Of a DNA stretch of 64,000 bases, positions 27,105 through 36,444 are shown in pieces. Location of the stretch: contig NZ_CP166850.1 in the NCBI RefSeq assembly GCF_041346945.1, forward strand, positions 9,222,501 to 9,286,500. The letters run 5' to 3'. Source of the DNA: Amycolatopsis sp. cg9 (GTDB taxonomy: Bacteria > Actinomycetota > Actinomycetes > Mycobacteriales > Pseudonocardiaceae). The notes under the pieces were generated by a model that had not been told where the DNA came from, searched no databases, and saw nothing but the letters and a program-made list of their open reading frames with translations. Both the position numbers and the translations under genes were made by a program. Each line of letters begins with the position of its first letter. Position 1 is the stretch's first letter.

Positions 27105-29291
27105 CTAAAGGGTTGTTCTCCCGGACAGTTGGTTCCGCCAGTGGGCGAGGTTGTTGCGGGTGGTCAAGGTGTCGGGATGGTCCGGGCCCAGGACTCGTAC
27201 GCGGTCGGTGAGTAGCTGCTCGAACGCGGCCACGGAGCCCGCCGGGTCACCCGCCTCGCCACGGAAGAGGGCGAGGTTGTTGCGGGTGGTCAAGGTGTCG
27301 GGATGGTCCGGACCGAGAACTCGCATGTGGTCGGTGAGTAGCTGCTCGAACGCGGCCACGGAGCCCGCCGGGTCACCCGCCTCGCCACGGAAGAGGGCGA
27401 GGTTGTTGCGGGTGGTCAAAGTGTCGGGATGGTCCGGACCGAGAACTCGCATGTGGTCGGTGAGTAGCTGCTCGAACGCGGCCACGGAGCCCGCCGGGTC
27501 ACCCGCCTTACCTCGGAAGAGGGCGAGGCCGTTGCGGGTGGTCAATGTGTGGGGATGGTCCGGACCGAGGACTCGCATGTGGTCGGTGAGTAGCTGCTCG
27601 AAGGTGGCGACGGCGGCCGCCGGGTCACCCGCTTCACCCCGCCAGTAGGCGAGGTTGCCGCGGGTGATCATGGTGTGGGTATGAATTGGGCCCAGGACTC
27701 GCACGCGGTCAGTGAGCAGTTGCTCGAACGCGGCCACGGCACCGACCGGATCACCTGCCTCACCCCGCCAACGGGCGAGGTTGTCGCGGGTGGTCAAGGT
27801 GCGGGGATGGTCCGGGCCGAGCCGCTCTGTCGCGGTGCTGTGGAGTCGGAGAAAGTAGTCTCGAGCCTCGGTGACCAACCCTCTGTTTCCGAGGCTGTTC
27901 CCTGCGCGGAACAACACGGTATGCGCGTCGGGCTCCCACAGGTGCTCGCCGGCCGCCTCAGCCAGCGCCTCGGTGTTGGCACGCAGCACCTGCCCTAACG
28001 CCGTGTTGCGTTCCGGGCGTGGCCAGATCTGCAGGAGCGCGTCCGCCATTGCGCGCCCCACCATCGCGAGCTGTTGTGTGTGCAGGGCGTCGCGGGTGGC
28101 GCGCTGTACCAATGCGTGCACCCGCACAGTCTGGGTATCCGAGCGCGGATCCACGGTGATCAGGTTCAGCCGGTGCAGGCATCCCAGCCCATCACGTGCC
28201 TGCTCGGCGTGGACCTCATCGCCAGTACGGCCCGCAAGCATGTCGGTGACGGGTGCGGTGATGAACAGCGCACCGGGGATGCCGTTGGGTTCCAGCACGC
28301 TGGTCATCTCCAGCAATGCGCCTGCGATCCTCGCCGGTTCCAATCGGTTGGCTTGCTCCACCGACAACGACCACGTTGTGGCCACGGTGGCGAGGTGCTC
28401 GTCGGGCAGCCCCTCACGCTCGGGCAGTAGCGACGGCAGGCTTCGCTGGCGGCTGGTCCACCGCGCCCGGTAGTCGGTGCAGGACAGGCCCCGATCCAGC
28501 ATGTACGCGGCGGCCTGCGCCAGCGCCAACGGCAGACACCCCAGTTCAGCCGCCAACTCGACCGCACCCTCTGCCAGGTGCGGCTGGTCGGCCAGCGCGG
28601 CCCGCAGATACGCCTCGGCCTCACCTGGGGTGAACACGTCGACCTCAATCAGGCGGCGGCCGTGACCGCGCAGCGCGGCGTCACGGCGCCGGGTAGTCAC
28701 CACCACCCGCCCGCCAGGGGTGGCCGGCGGCCACAGACCCCGCAGATCGGCTGGGTTCTGCACGTCATCAAGCACGATCAACCACCGCGCGGTGCTGGCG
28801 GCCAACCATTCCAGCAGCCGCTGCGCGCCGCGCTCGGGATTGGTGTCCTCGACACCGGTCAAGTCGGCGGCTAGGTGGGCGTAGCTGGACACGATCGCCT
28901 CGCGCGATCCCGCGGTCACCCACACCCATACATCGAGCCGGCCGGTTGTCCAGAGCCGCTGGGCGTAGTTCAGCGCGACTTGCGTTTTTCCGACACCGCC
29001 CAACCCTGACACCACACCGGTATGAACGTGCGGCCAGCCGGTCAACACCGCAGTGTTCCCACTCTCCAACGCCTGCACCAGCAGGCGTGTTGTGCCCGCG
29101 CGATCCTGGAAGGCCGCCGCCTGCTGCGGGGCAATCCCCGCCCGGTGCGGCAAGGACACCGCAGGACAGGACTTCTGGTGAAAGTGCACGTGACCGTTGA
29201 TAACGGCGGCCTGGACCAGACTCCCGGACACGTCACCGACCACGCGGTTGACCGTGCCGCCAGCCTGTGGCACGTCGGGACGGTGACTCAT
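27105..29291 (-). CDS. NB-ARC/TPR STAND ATPase with N-terminal tag
   Basis: 728 aa from ATG 29291. Residues 15-38 are a strand-rich tag (NRVVGDVSGSLVQAAV, then INGHVHFH). NB-ARC follows: P-loop GLGGVGKT (96-103), Walker B RWLIVLDD, sensor VVVTTRRR and the GCLPLAL motif. A winged-helix region leads to six to seven TPR units of 42 residues (LGPDHPDTLTTRNNLALF pattern). STAND ATPases of this type switch on when their repeats sense a ligand; in actinobacteria they are often regulators or conflict proteins. No effector domain is fused, so the tag probably recruits a partner. Confidence 0.9.
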   Translation of the reverse strand: MSHRPDVPQAGGTVNRVVGDVSGSLVQAAVINGHVHFHQKSCPAVSLPHRAGIAPQQAAAFQDRAGTTRLLVQALESGNTAVLTGWPHVHTGVVSGLGGVGKTQVALNYAQRLWTTGRLDVWVWVTAGSREAIVSSYAHLAADLTGVEDTNPERGAQRLLEWLAASTARWLIVLDDVQNPADLRGLWPPATPGGRVVVTTRRRDAALRGHGRRLIEVDVFTPGEAEAYLRAALADQPHLAEGAVELAAELGCLPLALAQAAAYMLDRGLSCTDYRARWTSRQRSLPSLLPEREGLPDEHLATVATTWSLSVEQANRLEPARIAGALLEMTSVLEPNGIPGALFITAPVTDMLAGRTGDEVHAEQARDGLGCLHRLNLITVDPRSDTQTVRVHALVQRATRDALHTQQLAMVGRAMADALLQIWPRPERNTALGQVLRANTEALAEAAGEHLWEPDAHTVLFRAGNSLGNRGLVTEARDYFLRLHSTATERLGPDHPRTLTTRDNLARWRGEAGDPVGAVAAFEQLLTDRVRVLGPIHTHTMITRGNLAYWRGEAGDPAAAVATFEQLLTDHMRVLGPDHPHTLTTRNGLALFRGKAGDPAGSVAAFEQLLTDHMRVLGPDHPDTLTTRNNLALFRGEAGDPAGSVAAFEQLLTDHMRVLGPDHPDTLTTRNNLALFRGEAGDPAGSVAAFEQLLTDRVRVLGPDHPDTLTTRNNLAHWRNQLSGRTTL
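27131..27780 (-). repeat. 126-bp tandem TPR-coding repeats
   Basis: At least five units of 126 bases. The units at 27270-27395 and 27396-27521 differ at only a few positions; outer units diverge more. Units keep the frame, so their number can change without harm to the protein. Confidence 0.85.
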
Positions 29292-29592
29292 TGGACCAGT
29301 ATCTCGAGGCCGCCGCTCCCTAGAGCGCCGGAGCCGACACGCTGACCCGAATGGCGGAATATCGACTGTGCAACCCAACAGTACTCCGACCAAACTCAAG
29401 TTTAGCTTTATACCACACAACGCCGAGAACCCGTCCGCTCTTCGGCATGACAGGACATGAGCGCACGAACAGCGGCAAAGGGGAAGCTCACCGGGATCGT
29501 CCGCGGGCTGCTCGCGGCGGGGTTCGAGCCGAGGATGACCTGGATACGCTGATGGTTCTCGGTCGTAATGAACGGTTTGTCGGAGGGATCTG

Positions 29593-29994
29593 ATGAAGAA
29601 GGGCATGGTCGTCATCAACGAACTGGCGCAGGACCTGCGCTCGATCGCCGGCGGCCTCGACTGGTTCGACGCCATGGCAGACGGCGAACAGGTCGCAGTA
29701 CTGGAGGAGATCGCCGGCTACTGCATCCAGGCACGGGCGATCACCGCCGACGTTCCGGAGGCAATCCGGCGATCGGGGCTCCGGCCCACCTACACGCCCG
29801 CCGTTCTGGCTGCACGTGGACAATTGCACGTACAGCTGCCGAAGATCACGGCTCTGCCTTCCGACGAGCGGCGCAAGGCATTCCGTTTGCTGATCGCGCT
29901 GCTCGGTGTCGCTGACGAGCGGCGCCGAGCCGTGTTCTGCAGGCAGGGCTGCAGTCATTGGTGGCACCGGTTGGGCGGCCCGCGCATAAGTTGA
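29593..29994 (+). CDS. DUF5958-family protein
   Basis: 133 aa from ATG 29593 with GGAGG upstream. The pattern INELAQDLRSIAGGLDWFDA, then QVAVLEEIAGYCIQA and DVPEAIRRSGLRPTYTPAVL is that of DUF5958, small soluble proteins of unknown role in Streptomyces and relatives. It is divergent from the NB-ARC gene; the 301 bases between them hold an AT-rich stretch with probable promoters and no gene. A link with the NB-ARC protein is possible but unproven. Confidence 0.75.
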   Translation: MKKGMVVINELAQDLRSIAGGLDWFDAMADGEQVAVLEEIAGYCIQARAITADVPEAIRRSGLRPTYTPAVLAARGQLHVQLPKITALPSDERRKAFRLLIALLGVADERRRAVFCRQGCSHWWHRLGGPRIS

Positions 29995-30205
29995 TCTTGT
30001 TCTGGGCAGTTGACGACTCTCAAGTCGCGGGCCATGACGGGTTAAGCCGCGGAAAATCGTGACGACGGACCTGAACAGGCCCCATCTGTTATGCACATGA
30101 CCTTTCAAGCGGGCGCACGCTCGTTGGCATGAGCGCGCGTCGGCAACGCTCGGTCGGTGGCAGAGTAGGACGTTCGGGGCCGGGCTGCCTTCGGCTGGTT
30201 GGTGA

Positions 30206-32146
30206 TCAACCGAGTAACGCGGACGCGGCGGTCCTGATTTCTTCGTCCTCGGTGAAGACGCGCCAGCCGCCGAAGTAGGCGATCCGGTGCGGGTTGACTG
30301 TGATCGCGCGAGCCACCGCCGTCACGTGATCGTTGACGATCGCCATGTCGGCGAGGTGGCGCAGTGCGGCGATGCGGACCGGCAGGCACCTGCCCTGGGC
30401 CAGTGGCTCGGCCAGTTCGGTCAGGACGGCCATCGGCTCGGTCGGGTCGCCGGTGACCCGCCACAATGCGTAGGCAGCTTCGGCCCGGGTCCAGTCGTCG
30501 GTGGAGCCGGTCAACGTCCGCAGAACATCGGTGCACGAGGCCGCGTGGGATTCGAGATCCGCCAGCAGCGCGATCGTCTTGGGGCGAAGTTCGGGTTGGG
30601 TGATGTGCTGGGTCAATGCGGTGATGCCCAGATCGGGATCCGCTCCGGTGCGCCACAACGCCCAGGCCACGGTCGGCTCGGCGACGTGCTCGCGCAGCCT
30701 CCGTGCGGCATCCACGGCGGCCGGCCCGATGGCGCCGATCGCTTTGGCCGCCGCCGGGCGGACCATCTCGTGCGCCGTCGACTTGACCACGGCGGGCAGT
30801 GCCGCGGCGGCGGCCGGGCCCCACGCCGCGACCACTTCACACAGCTGCGACGCGAGCACATGGTCGCTCCCCGCCGCGGCCAGTCGGGCCGTCAGTGGGC
30901 CGAGCAGGGCATCAGCGTGCCGATGCAGCGGGATCAGCACCTCACCGATGCCGGGATCGAACAATCCGGTCACGCCGGGCCGGAAGTAGGAGCGGCCCCG
31001 CTGAAATCCGTGAAGGGTGCCGGACAGTTGTTTCACCAGGCCGGGCAGGCACCCCGGGTGATCCTGGCGGGCCAGCGCCCACACCGCCGCGTCGCCGACT
31101 GTGGCTGGTGTCGGGGCGTCCCGCAGCGCCGCATCGGTGCTGCGGGCAGCCAGCTGGTCGGCGTACGTGGCGGCCTGCGATCCCAGGCAGGCCATCAGGG
31201 CCGCTGCCCGGTAACGGGCCTCGGGCAGCTCGTCGTCCAGGCGTTCGGCGAGCAGCGGCAGTATCTCCGCGGTGCCGGTCCGCCATCGTGACAGCACCTG
31301 CTGGGTGTGATCCAGGGCCGCGACGCGATACTCGCCGTCGCGGGCGCGGGCCAGTAGGAAGGCGAACGCGGTGGCCGCGCCCCGATCGTCGAGCAGCAGG
31401 TCGCCTGTGCTCCGGACGAGCGTGGCCGGTGTGCCGCCGATCCACGCGGAGTCACGCCACAGTGCGGCGTCCTCTTCCAGGACGGCCCGCGCGAGCGTGT
31501 CGACCTGGCCTGCGGCCAGTGCGGGTTCGGATTTGGCCAGGGCGCGCACCGCGGCCAGCCGGAGCTGCAGGTCTTCCTCGGTCAGCAGCGGAAGCAGTTC
31601 GTTCCGCAGCGCCTCTTCTGGTGCCCACGCGGACACCACGCCGAACGCGAGCACGAGGTCAGCGCGGGTGGTGCGATCGGTTTCCACGACCCACCGGTGC
31701 CGCAGCGCCGCCACCGCCTCCGGATGGCGGATGCCGCCGGCCACCATGAGAGTCGCCGCCCGGCGGACCCGCGGGTCCGGATCGGCGAGCAGGGTCAGCA
31801 GCCGTGGCCGGGTGAGGTCGAGTGCGGGTTGCCAGCCGGGGTCGACGAACTTGGCCGCCACGCTCACGGCTTCCCGGGCCAGCCGTCCGATCAATTCGAC
31901 CACCTCGTGCCGGTGGTGCACCGCGGGATCGGTGGCGAGGTCGGCCAGCCACGGCAACGCGGCGGGCGCTGCCGAGCACACCCAGCCGCCTTGGTGAAAC
32001 ACCTTGATGTCGACCTCGTCGAGGGCTTCGGCTGCCTGGGCTGCGTTCGTGCTCGCGCACGCCCGCAGCAAGTCCGGCAGATCGGAGGCGTCGCCGTAGT
32101 TGTGTCGCAGCTGCGACCAGACAGTGTGGTCCGTGGCATCCCCCAT
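30206..32146 (-). CDS. HEAT-repeat protein
   Basis: 646 aa from ATG 32146 (MGDATDHTVWSQLRHNYGDA); the longer frame has no better start. It is made of about 14 HEAT-like helical pairs (LLADPDPRVRRAATLMVAGG, LPLLTEEDLQLRLAAVRALA, WTRAEAAYALWRVTGDPTEP). Such solenoids act as protein-binding scaffolds. There is no catalytic domain, signal peptide or membrane segment. Similar proteins are widespread in Streptomyces and Pseudonocardiaceae without known function. The 211 bases to DUF5958 hold nothing clear. Confidence 0.85.
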   Translation of the reverse strand: MGDATDHTVWSQLRHNYGDASDLPDLLRACASTNAAQAAEALDEVDIKVFHQGGWVCSAAPAALPWLADLATDPAVHHRHEVVELIGRLAREAVSVAAKFVDPGWQPALDLTRPRLLTLLADPDPRVRRAATLMVAGGIRHPEAVAALRHRWVVETDRTTRADLVLAFGVVSAWAPEEALRNELLPLLTEEDLQLRLAAVRALAKSEPALAAGQVDTLARAVLEEDAALWRDSAWIGGTPATLVRSTGDLLLDDRGAATAFAFLLARARDGEYRVAALDHTQQVLSRWRTGTAEILPLLAERLDDELPEARYRAAALMACLGSQAATYADQLAARSTDAALRDAPTPATVGDAAVWALARQDHPGCLPGLVKQLSGTLHGFQRGRSYFRPGVTGLFDPGIGEVLIPLHRHADALLGPLTARLAAAGSDHVLASQLCEVVAAWGPAAAAALPAVVKSTAHEMVRPAAAKAIGAIGPAAVDAARRLREHVAEPTVAWALWRTGADPDLGITALTQHITQPELRPKTIALLADLESHAASCTDVLRTLTGSTDDWTRAEAAYALWRVTGDPTEPMAVLTELAEPLAQGRCLPVRIAALRHLADMAIVNDHVTAVARAITVNPHRIAYFGGWRVFTEDEEIRTAASALLG

Positions 32147-32330
32147 GCCGGCAACTGTAGCCACGCCCATTTCTCGGCCGAGGTGAACAACCTCAATTCG
32201 GCATGACCGGACGTTCCTGGACAAGGCCGCCGACTACTACGACGTTCAGGACGACGGGGACTTCCAGCGCTTGCGCGACCTGGAGCAGGGCAGAAACTGA
32301 GCATGACCGCACCGGCCGGTCGTCGTCGGT

Positions 32331-32640
32331 CGGGTTGCTGGCGGTTGAGCGGAAGGCCGCCAGCAACGTCATCGGCTACTGCGGACTGATCGACCGCGGG
32401 CGGGGGGTTCAAGAAAGAACCGGAGCTGGCATTCGAGCTGCTGCACCGGGCCTGGCGGCGGGGCTACTTGGCCGAGGCCGCGATGGCTGTTCCAGGCTAG
32501 GCCAAGTCGACCGGGTACGGACGTCTGTCGGCCACGGTGTGAGAGTAGAACAGCCTCCCGCCGCGTGCTGGCCATGCTCGAATTCACCGAAGCCGAGCAT
32601 GAGCAGGTGGCGAAGTCTACGGAACCTTCCTGGTCACCAC
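32331..32640 (+). pseudogene. GNAT acetyltransferase remnant
   Basis: One frame reads LLAVERKAASNVIGYCGLID, and after a shift at the G run near 32401 another reads FKKEPELAFELLHRAWRRGY then LAEAA. This is the core of a RimJ-like GNAT acetyltransferase. A third stretch (AMLEFTEAEHEQVAKST) follows near 32580. A further fragment just before, FLDKAADYYDVQDDGDFQRL, belongs to another lost gene. None is functional. Confidence 0.6.
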
Positions 32641-32848
32641 CAGATGGCTGTAGCACGGTCGGTAACTCTCCGGACCTGGGCCCGACCAGCGAGTACGAGT
32701 TCCAAACGAAGCGCATCAGCGTCGACGTCTGAAGGCCAGCGAGCGATCGTGGGACAATCCGAGATTCTACTACAGCGAAGGGGGCAATCACCTTCTGCGC
32801 GAAGACGAACCATCGCATGGTAGGTGTCGACTACATCGGGATCTGACG

Positions 32849-34039
32849 TTAGAGCTTGACTCCTGACCATTTCGCGAGTCCAGCGAGCGAGCCGGTTGCA
32901 CGACGGTCGGCTGCAGCCAGTCCGAGCAGCGTCTCGCGGAAACTTGGGTGATGCCGGACCGCGTTCGGTGCAGCGCGCCTCGCGACATTAAGTTCAGAGA
33001 CGGCCTTCGCGCGATCACCGTGGAGCATCCACGCGCGACCCATGTCCATGTGGTGATGACCGACCCGCTCGGGGCGCCGCGGGTCGTCGACGTTGACCTT
33101 CGCGGCGCGCCGGACCGCCTCCGCGCCGTCATAGCGCTCAACCGGCGCCGCGCACCAATGCGCGAGGATGTTCGTCGAACTAGCGTCCACCCCGTAGTAC
33201 GGAACCTCGGGCGGTTCGAATTCGCGCGCAATTGCGCGCGCCTCCTCGAGGTACCCGTCGGCTTCGGCTCCGTCGCCCGCGCGGGCGGCAAGGATCGATG
33301 CTCTCAGGTCGAGCTGGATCTGGACGGCCCGGCCGGCGGCGGTAGCGTCGAGGTGTTCGCGGGCACGATCGAGCAGCCTGAGTCCGGCGCGGTACTCGCC
33401 GTGCTGGAGGTAGCGAGTGCTGCGGTGGTAAGAGCTGATCGCGATGCGCCTCGGGTCGCCGGTGCGTTCAGCGAGCTGGACGTGTCTTTCCGAGGCGATC
33501 GCGGCAAGCTCGGGTTGCCGGAAGCGTCCGGCAACGGTGGCAGCCATTCGGTACGCGTCATGCAGGGTGGCGTTGACCAACTCACCAGGTCGCCCCGGCT
33601 GGTCGGACAGTACGTAAAGATGGTGAAGTAGCCCGGCGAGCCGCCCAGCAACCTCGTCGTGGCGGAGCTTGAGCACCTTCTCTGAGTCCGTGCCGAGCCG
33701 GGCTGTTACCGCGGCGAGATCAAGAGCAGGCCCCTCCGGCCGCGGGTCATCGTAAGCGTCGAGGGCGCTACGCAGCTCGGCCACACCGGCAGCCTCAGGG
33801 CTCGGTTCGTCGACGATCTGCTGCATTCCATACAGCGTCGCTGCTTTAACGGCGAGCGCTCGACCAGCCTCGGCGACAAAGGCGGCGCTCGGGGGGACCT
33901 GTCCCTGTTCAACCTTCTTGATCAAACTCACGGAGAAGCTCGTGGCCCGCGCTAGCTGCGCTTGCGTGACCCCGGCGAACTTGCGGGCCGCTTTGAGGCG
34001 TTCGCCGACGCTCTCGCCAGGGAGTTCAGCAGGAAGCAT
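32849..34039 (-). CDS. XRE-family regulator with TPR-like C terminus
   Basis: 396 aa from ATG 34039, preferred to 34057 because GAAGGTGG fits its ribosome site. The HTH lies at about residues 12-65 (VGERLKAARKFAGVTQAQLA, SFSVSLIKKVEQGQVPPSAA). The long C-terminal part is helical and TPR-like (RRIAISSYHRSTRYLQHGEY, AGLRLLDRAREHLDATAAGR). Such regulators are common in actinobacteria and may respond to peptides or partner proteins. It is divergent from two small genes at 34143 and 34376 and may control them. Confidence 0.85.
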   Translation of the reverse strand: MLPAELPGESVGERLKAARKFAGVTQAQLARATSFSVSLIKKVEQGQVPPSAAFVAEAGRALAVKAATLYGMQQIVDEPSPEAAGVAELRSALDAYDDPRPEGPALDLAAVTARLGTDSEKVLKLRHDEVAGRLAGLLHHLYVLSDQPGRPGELVNATLHDAYRMAATVAGRFRQPELAAIASERHVQLAERTGDPRRIAISSYHRSTRYLQHGEYRAGLRLLDRAREHLDATAAGRAVQIQLDLRASILAARAGDGAEADGYLEEARAIAREFEPPEVPYYGVDASSTNILAHWCAAPVERYDGAEAVRRAAKVNVDDPRRPERVGHHHMDMGRAWMLHGDRAKAVSELNVARRAAPNAVRHHPSFRETLLGLAAADRRATGSLAGLAKWSGVKL

Positions 34040-34147
34040 GGCGCCACCTTCTCTCATGTTCGGTCGGAGTTCTCATCACCAGCGTACGGCGTTGTCCCTT
34101 TGTTGTCCCTCCGTATCGCCTTTCGCACTTAGCGTCACATAGGTGAC
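34040..34147. promoter_or_regulatory. Divergent control region
   Basis: Contains the direct repeat GTTGTCCCT twice, 11 bases apart (about 34091-34112), and the inverted repeat GTCAC-ATAG-GTGAC (34134-34147), which covers the start of the rightward gene. These are candidate sites for the XRE regulator. Confidence 0.4.
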
Positions 34148-34379
34148 GGCGCGTGACGGTGAGATGCCTTCCGCTGAGGCGGGCGACAAGAGCGACCAGG
34201 TCACTCCGCAGGACCGGCCCGACTATGAACACGCCCTCTCCGCGCCGTCACACCCCCAGCCCACAACCATCAACGGAGCCCTCTTCCGCCCCAGCTCCGA
34301 ATGGTCTGCGCGCGAGTGGCGAGACGCACAAGCCCGGGTCCAGCGCCACTGGCCTAAGCAAAACCGGTGGCCGGAATGA
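34143..34379 (+). CDS. Small hypothetical protein, 78 aa
   Basis: GTG start inside an inverted repeat. The N terminus is polar and disordered; the C terminus (LFRPSSEWSAREWRDAQARV) is helical. Its stop overlaps the next ATG (ATGA), so the two are translated together. Pairs like this often lie next to XRE/DUF5753 regulators in actinobacteria (compare DUF397-type partners), but the sequence does not match DUF397. Confidence 0.55.
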   Translation: MTARDGEMPSAEAGDKSDQVTPQDRPDYEHALSAPSHPQPTTINGALFRPSSEWSAREWRDAQARVQRHWPKQNRWPE

Positions 34380-34744
34380 CCGCCATCGACGAGCGCGCGC
34401 GACCGCTCACCCCGCCCCCACCACTTAGCCGGTGGGAATGGCACCTGTTCGACGCCGATCGATGGGCACACCTCTACGCCATCACCGAGCTAGTGGACCA
34501 GCGCCTAGACCTGCTACTCCCCTGGTGCCTGCGCCGCGCGCCCTACCCACTCGAACACGACCGGGCGAGCATCGAACCGAGCCCGCTGGTGATGCCCCAG
34601 CGAATCGGCACCGGCGTCTGCCCAGTGTGCCTAACGCACAGCTGGGCGAGCATCCCACATCCACGATCGGGAACGTTGCTCGCCGGTGGGTTCGTCGGTG
34701 ACCTGGCCGAGGTGGTGATCCCCGATGCCATTGGACCAGCGTGA
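34376..34744 (+). CDS. Hypothetical protein with CxxC
   Basis: 122 aa from ATG 34376, coupled to the gene before it. A helical N-terminal half (WEWHLFDADRWAHLYAITEL) is followed by a CPVC pair (GTGVCPVCLTHSWASIP) that could bind zinc or form a disulfide. No family is recognised. It is part of the rightward cluster that ends with the DUF5753 regulator. Confidence 0.6.
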   Translation: MTAIDERARPLTPPPPLSRWEWHLFDADRWAHLYAITELVDQRLDLLLPWCLRRAPYPLEHDRASIEPSPLVMPQRIGTGVCPVCLTHSWASIPHPRSGTLLAGGFVGDLAEVVIPDAIGPA

Positions 34745-35252
34745 CCGCGAGCCGATCACAACAATCCGCCAGGTCGCCGCACGCAGCATGGCATTCGGCG
34801 ACGGGCCGACCTCACTCATGCGCCTGTACTGCAACACAGGCGATCAAATGAGCGGCCAGTCCGCCGCGCAGTTCGCACCCCCGTCGTCGAGAGTCTCCAC
34901 ACCGAGCACCACTGCGATGGCCATCGATGACCCCGGAACCACACGAGCAGCACACCGCCCGCAACACCGAGATCGTGCAACCCCGCGTCAGCGGCACCCC
35001 GGTCGTCGACATCACCGAGCGGTCCGGCCTGTCGCCGACCCGGACAAGCCAGATTCTGTGCGAAGGCGACACGAAGCCCGGCCGCGGTCGGGGTCTTCGG
35101 TCGACATCGACATCCAGCCCTACCGAACCGCCGACGACAACAGCGCCAGCGTCCGAGCACTCGTCGACGCCATCGGCATCTCTTACAGCTCGATGCACCC
35201 CGGCTCCGCGCAGGTCGGTACCACCTTCCGCCCCTCGCGGGGCAGCCGATGA
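34725..35252 (+). CDS. Uncertain HTH-containing region
   Basis: The frame from 34725 starts well (LDQRDREPITTIRQVAARSM) and ends with a small HTH-like segment (ADDNSASVRALVDAIGISYS, then GTTFRP). Its middle is arginine-rich and not protein-like. In another frame 34927-35040 reads IVQPRVSGTPVVDITERSGL, also HTH-like. This suggests two small DNA-binding genes or one gene broken by shifts. The stop overlaps the next ATG. Confidence 0.35.
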   Translation: MPLDQRDREPITTIRQVAARSMAFGDGPTSLMRLYCNTGDQMSGQSAAQFAPPSSRVSTPSTTAMAIDDPGTTRAAHRPQHRDRATPRQRHPGRRHHRAVRPVADPDKPDSVRRRHEARPRSGSSVDIDIQPYRTADDNSASVRALVDAIGISYSSMHPGSAQVGTTFRPSRGSR

Positions 35253-36109
35253 CCCGAGCAGAACAGATCGAGAATGGAGCGCCCCGAACAGTGACCCGAG
35301 TTGTGCCGCGACCAGCCAACGTCATCGTCGGCGCCGGCCTTGTCGAAGCCCGCGAGGCGCGCAACCTCAGCCTCCGCAACGTCGCCAAACGAGCAAAAAT
35401 CTCACCGGGCGCGCTGTCGTACTACGAGTGGGGCGGGAGCGCACCGAGCGTCGCAACAGCAGCCATGCTCCTCGGCATTCTCGAAGCCCCAGTGGCCGTA
35501 CGAAACCACCTCCTCGACCTGGTCGCCCGAGCGCAGGAACGCAACTTCGTCGCCTGCACAGAACGCGAGCTGCACCTGCTGCGTACCGGCTACGAACAGC
35601 TGGCGTTCCGGGTGTGCGAATGGTCCCCGACGCTGTTCCCGAGCGCGTTGCGGACCTCGACCTACGCCCAGGCGCTGCACGAGTCCAGGCTGCTCAGCTT
35701 CGACATCACCCCGCGCAGCATCATCCCCGGCAAACGGGTCCGCGCCCCGGACGACAACCAACGAGGCCGCGCCTTCAGACGCGAAACCGAACCCCGACGC
35801 ACATTCCTGATCGGCGAAGCCGCGACACGACCGGACGCGTGCACGTCCGACGTGCTACGCGACCAGATCGAAGAAGTGGGAATGCTGCAATCCCTGCTGG
35901 ACGTATCTGTCGACTTCGTCCCCGCCTCGGCCTGCGCGCCCGGCCTGGTCGAACCGTTCACCCTCTACGAGGACCAACAGCGCGCCATCGCCGCCGCCGT
36001 TCCCCACCGCAACGGCGCGATCTTCTTCACCGACCCAGAAACAGTCAAGCGCTACCAGAAAGCAGCCCAACACCTACGTAGCAGCGTCGTCAACCACGCC
36101 TGGACCTGA
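35249..36109 (+). CDS. XRE regulator with DUF5753 (Scr1-like)
   Basis: 286 aa. The HTH is at about residues 28-80 (LVEAREARNLSLRNVAKRAK, ISPGALSYYEWGGSAPSV). The DUF5753 domain fills the rest (LFPSALRTSTYAQALHESRL, FLIGEAATRPD, LRDQIEEVGMLQSLLDVSVD). Such regulators are found by the hundred in Streptomyces and relatives, usually next to a DUF397 partner, which is absent here. It ends the rightward cluster and is followed by a hairpin. Confidence 0.85.
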   Translation: MTRAEQIENGAPRTVTRVVPRPANVIVGAGLVEAREARNLSLRNVAKRAKISPGALSYYEWGGSAPSVATAAMLLGILEAPVAVRNHLLDLVARAQERNFVACTERELHLLRTGYEQLAFRVCEWSPTLFPSALRTSTYAQALHESRLLSFDITPRSIIPGKRVRAPDDNQRGRAFRRETEPRRTFLIGEAATRPDACTSDVLRDQIEEVGMLQSLLDVSVDFVPASACAPGLVEPFTLYEDQQRAIAAAVPHRNGAIFFTDPETVKRYQKAAQHLRSSVVNHAWT

Positions 36110-36118
36110 CAAAAGCCC

Positions 36119-36167
36119 CCGGCCGGTGCCTCTGCACCCCTCCCCCTCTGGCGGGCCCACCGGCCGG
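36119..36167 (+). terminator. Hairpin after the DUF5753 gene
   Basis: Arms CCGGCCGGTG (36119-36128) and CACCGGCCGG (36158-36167) pair perfectly, 9 bases after the stop codon. Confidence 0.65.
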
Positions 36168-36406
36168 ATCCCAACCACCCGACAGCCGAACCCCGCCCCT
36201 GCGATCACCACCCCGATCGACAGGGCCACGCGAGGAAACGACTCCCGGCCGGCGCGCTGCCCTCCATCAGTACGCCGGCCGGGTTCCAGCCGCCCGCACT
36301 AGAGCATCCGCGGCGGAGCCAAGACCGCGGCACGGCCCACAACCCCACCCGCCGGACGCACCAGCCCGTCCCGCCGGCCCATCCACCGAACACGGAAACC
36401 CCGCAC

Positions 36407-36444
36407 ATGACCACCACACCCCCGCTCCCGCGGCTCGTCACGCT
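36407..36444 (+). pseudogene. 5' stub of a DUF3558 gene, third copy
   Basis: The bases around this ATG repeat those around the DUF3558 start at 55245 (AACAC-GAAAC upstream, then MTTTPPLPRLVTL). Identity runs to the base where the insertion sequence begins. The rest of the gene is not found on the far side of the element. Confidence 0.75.

Noticed and set aside
27131..27780. CRISPR-like regular repeats
   Set aside because: Units are 126 bp, in frame and without spacers; they encode TPRs.
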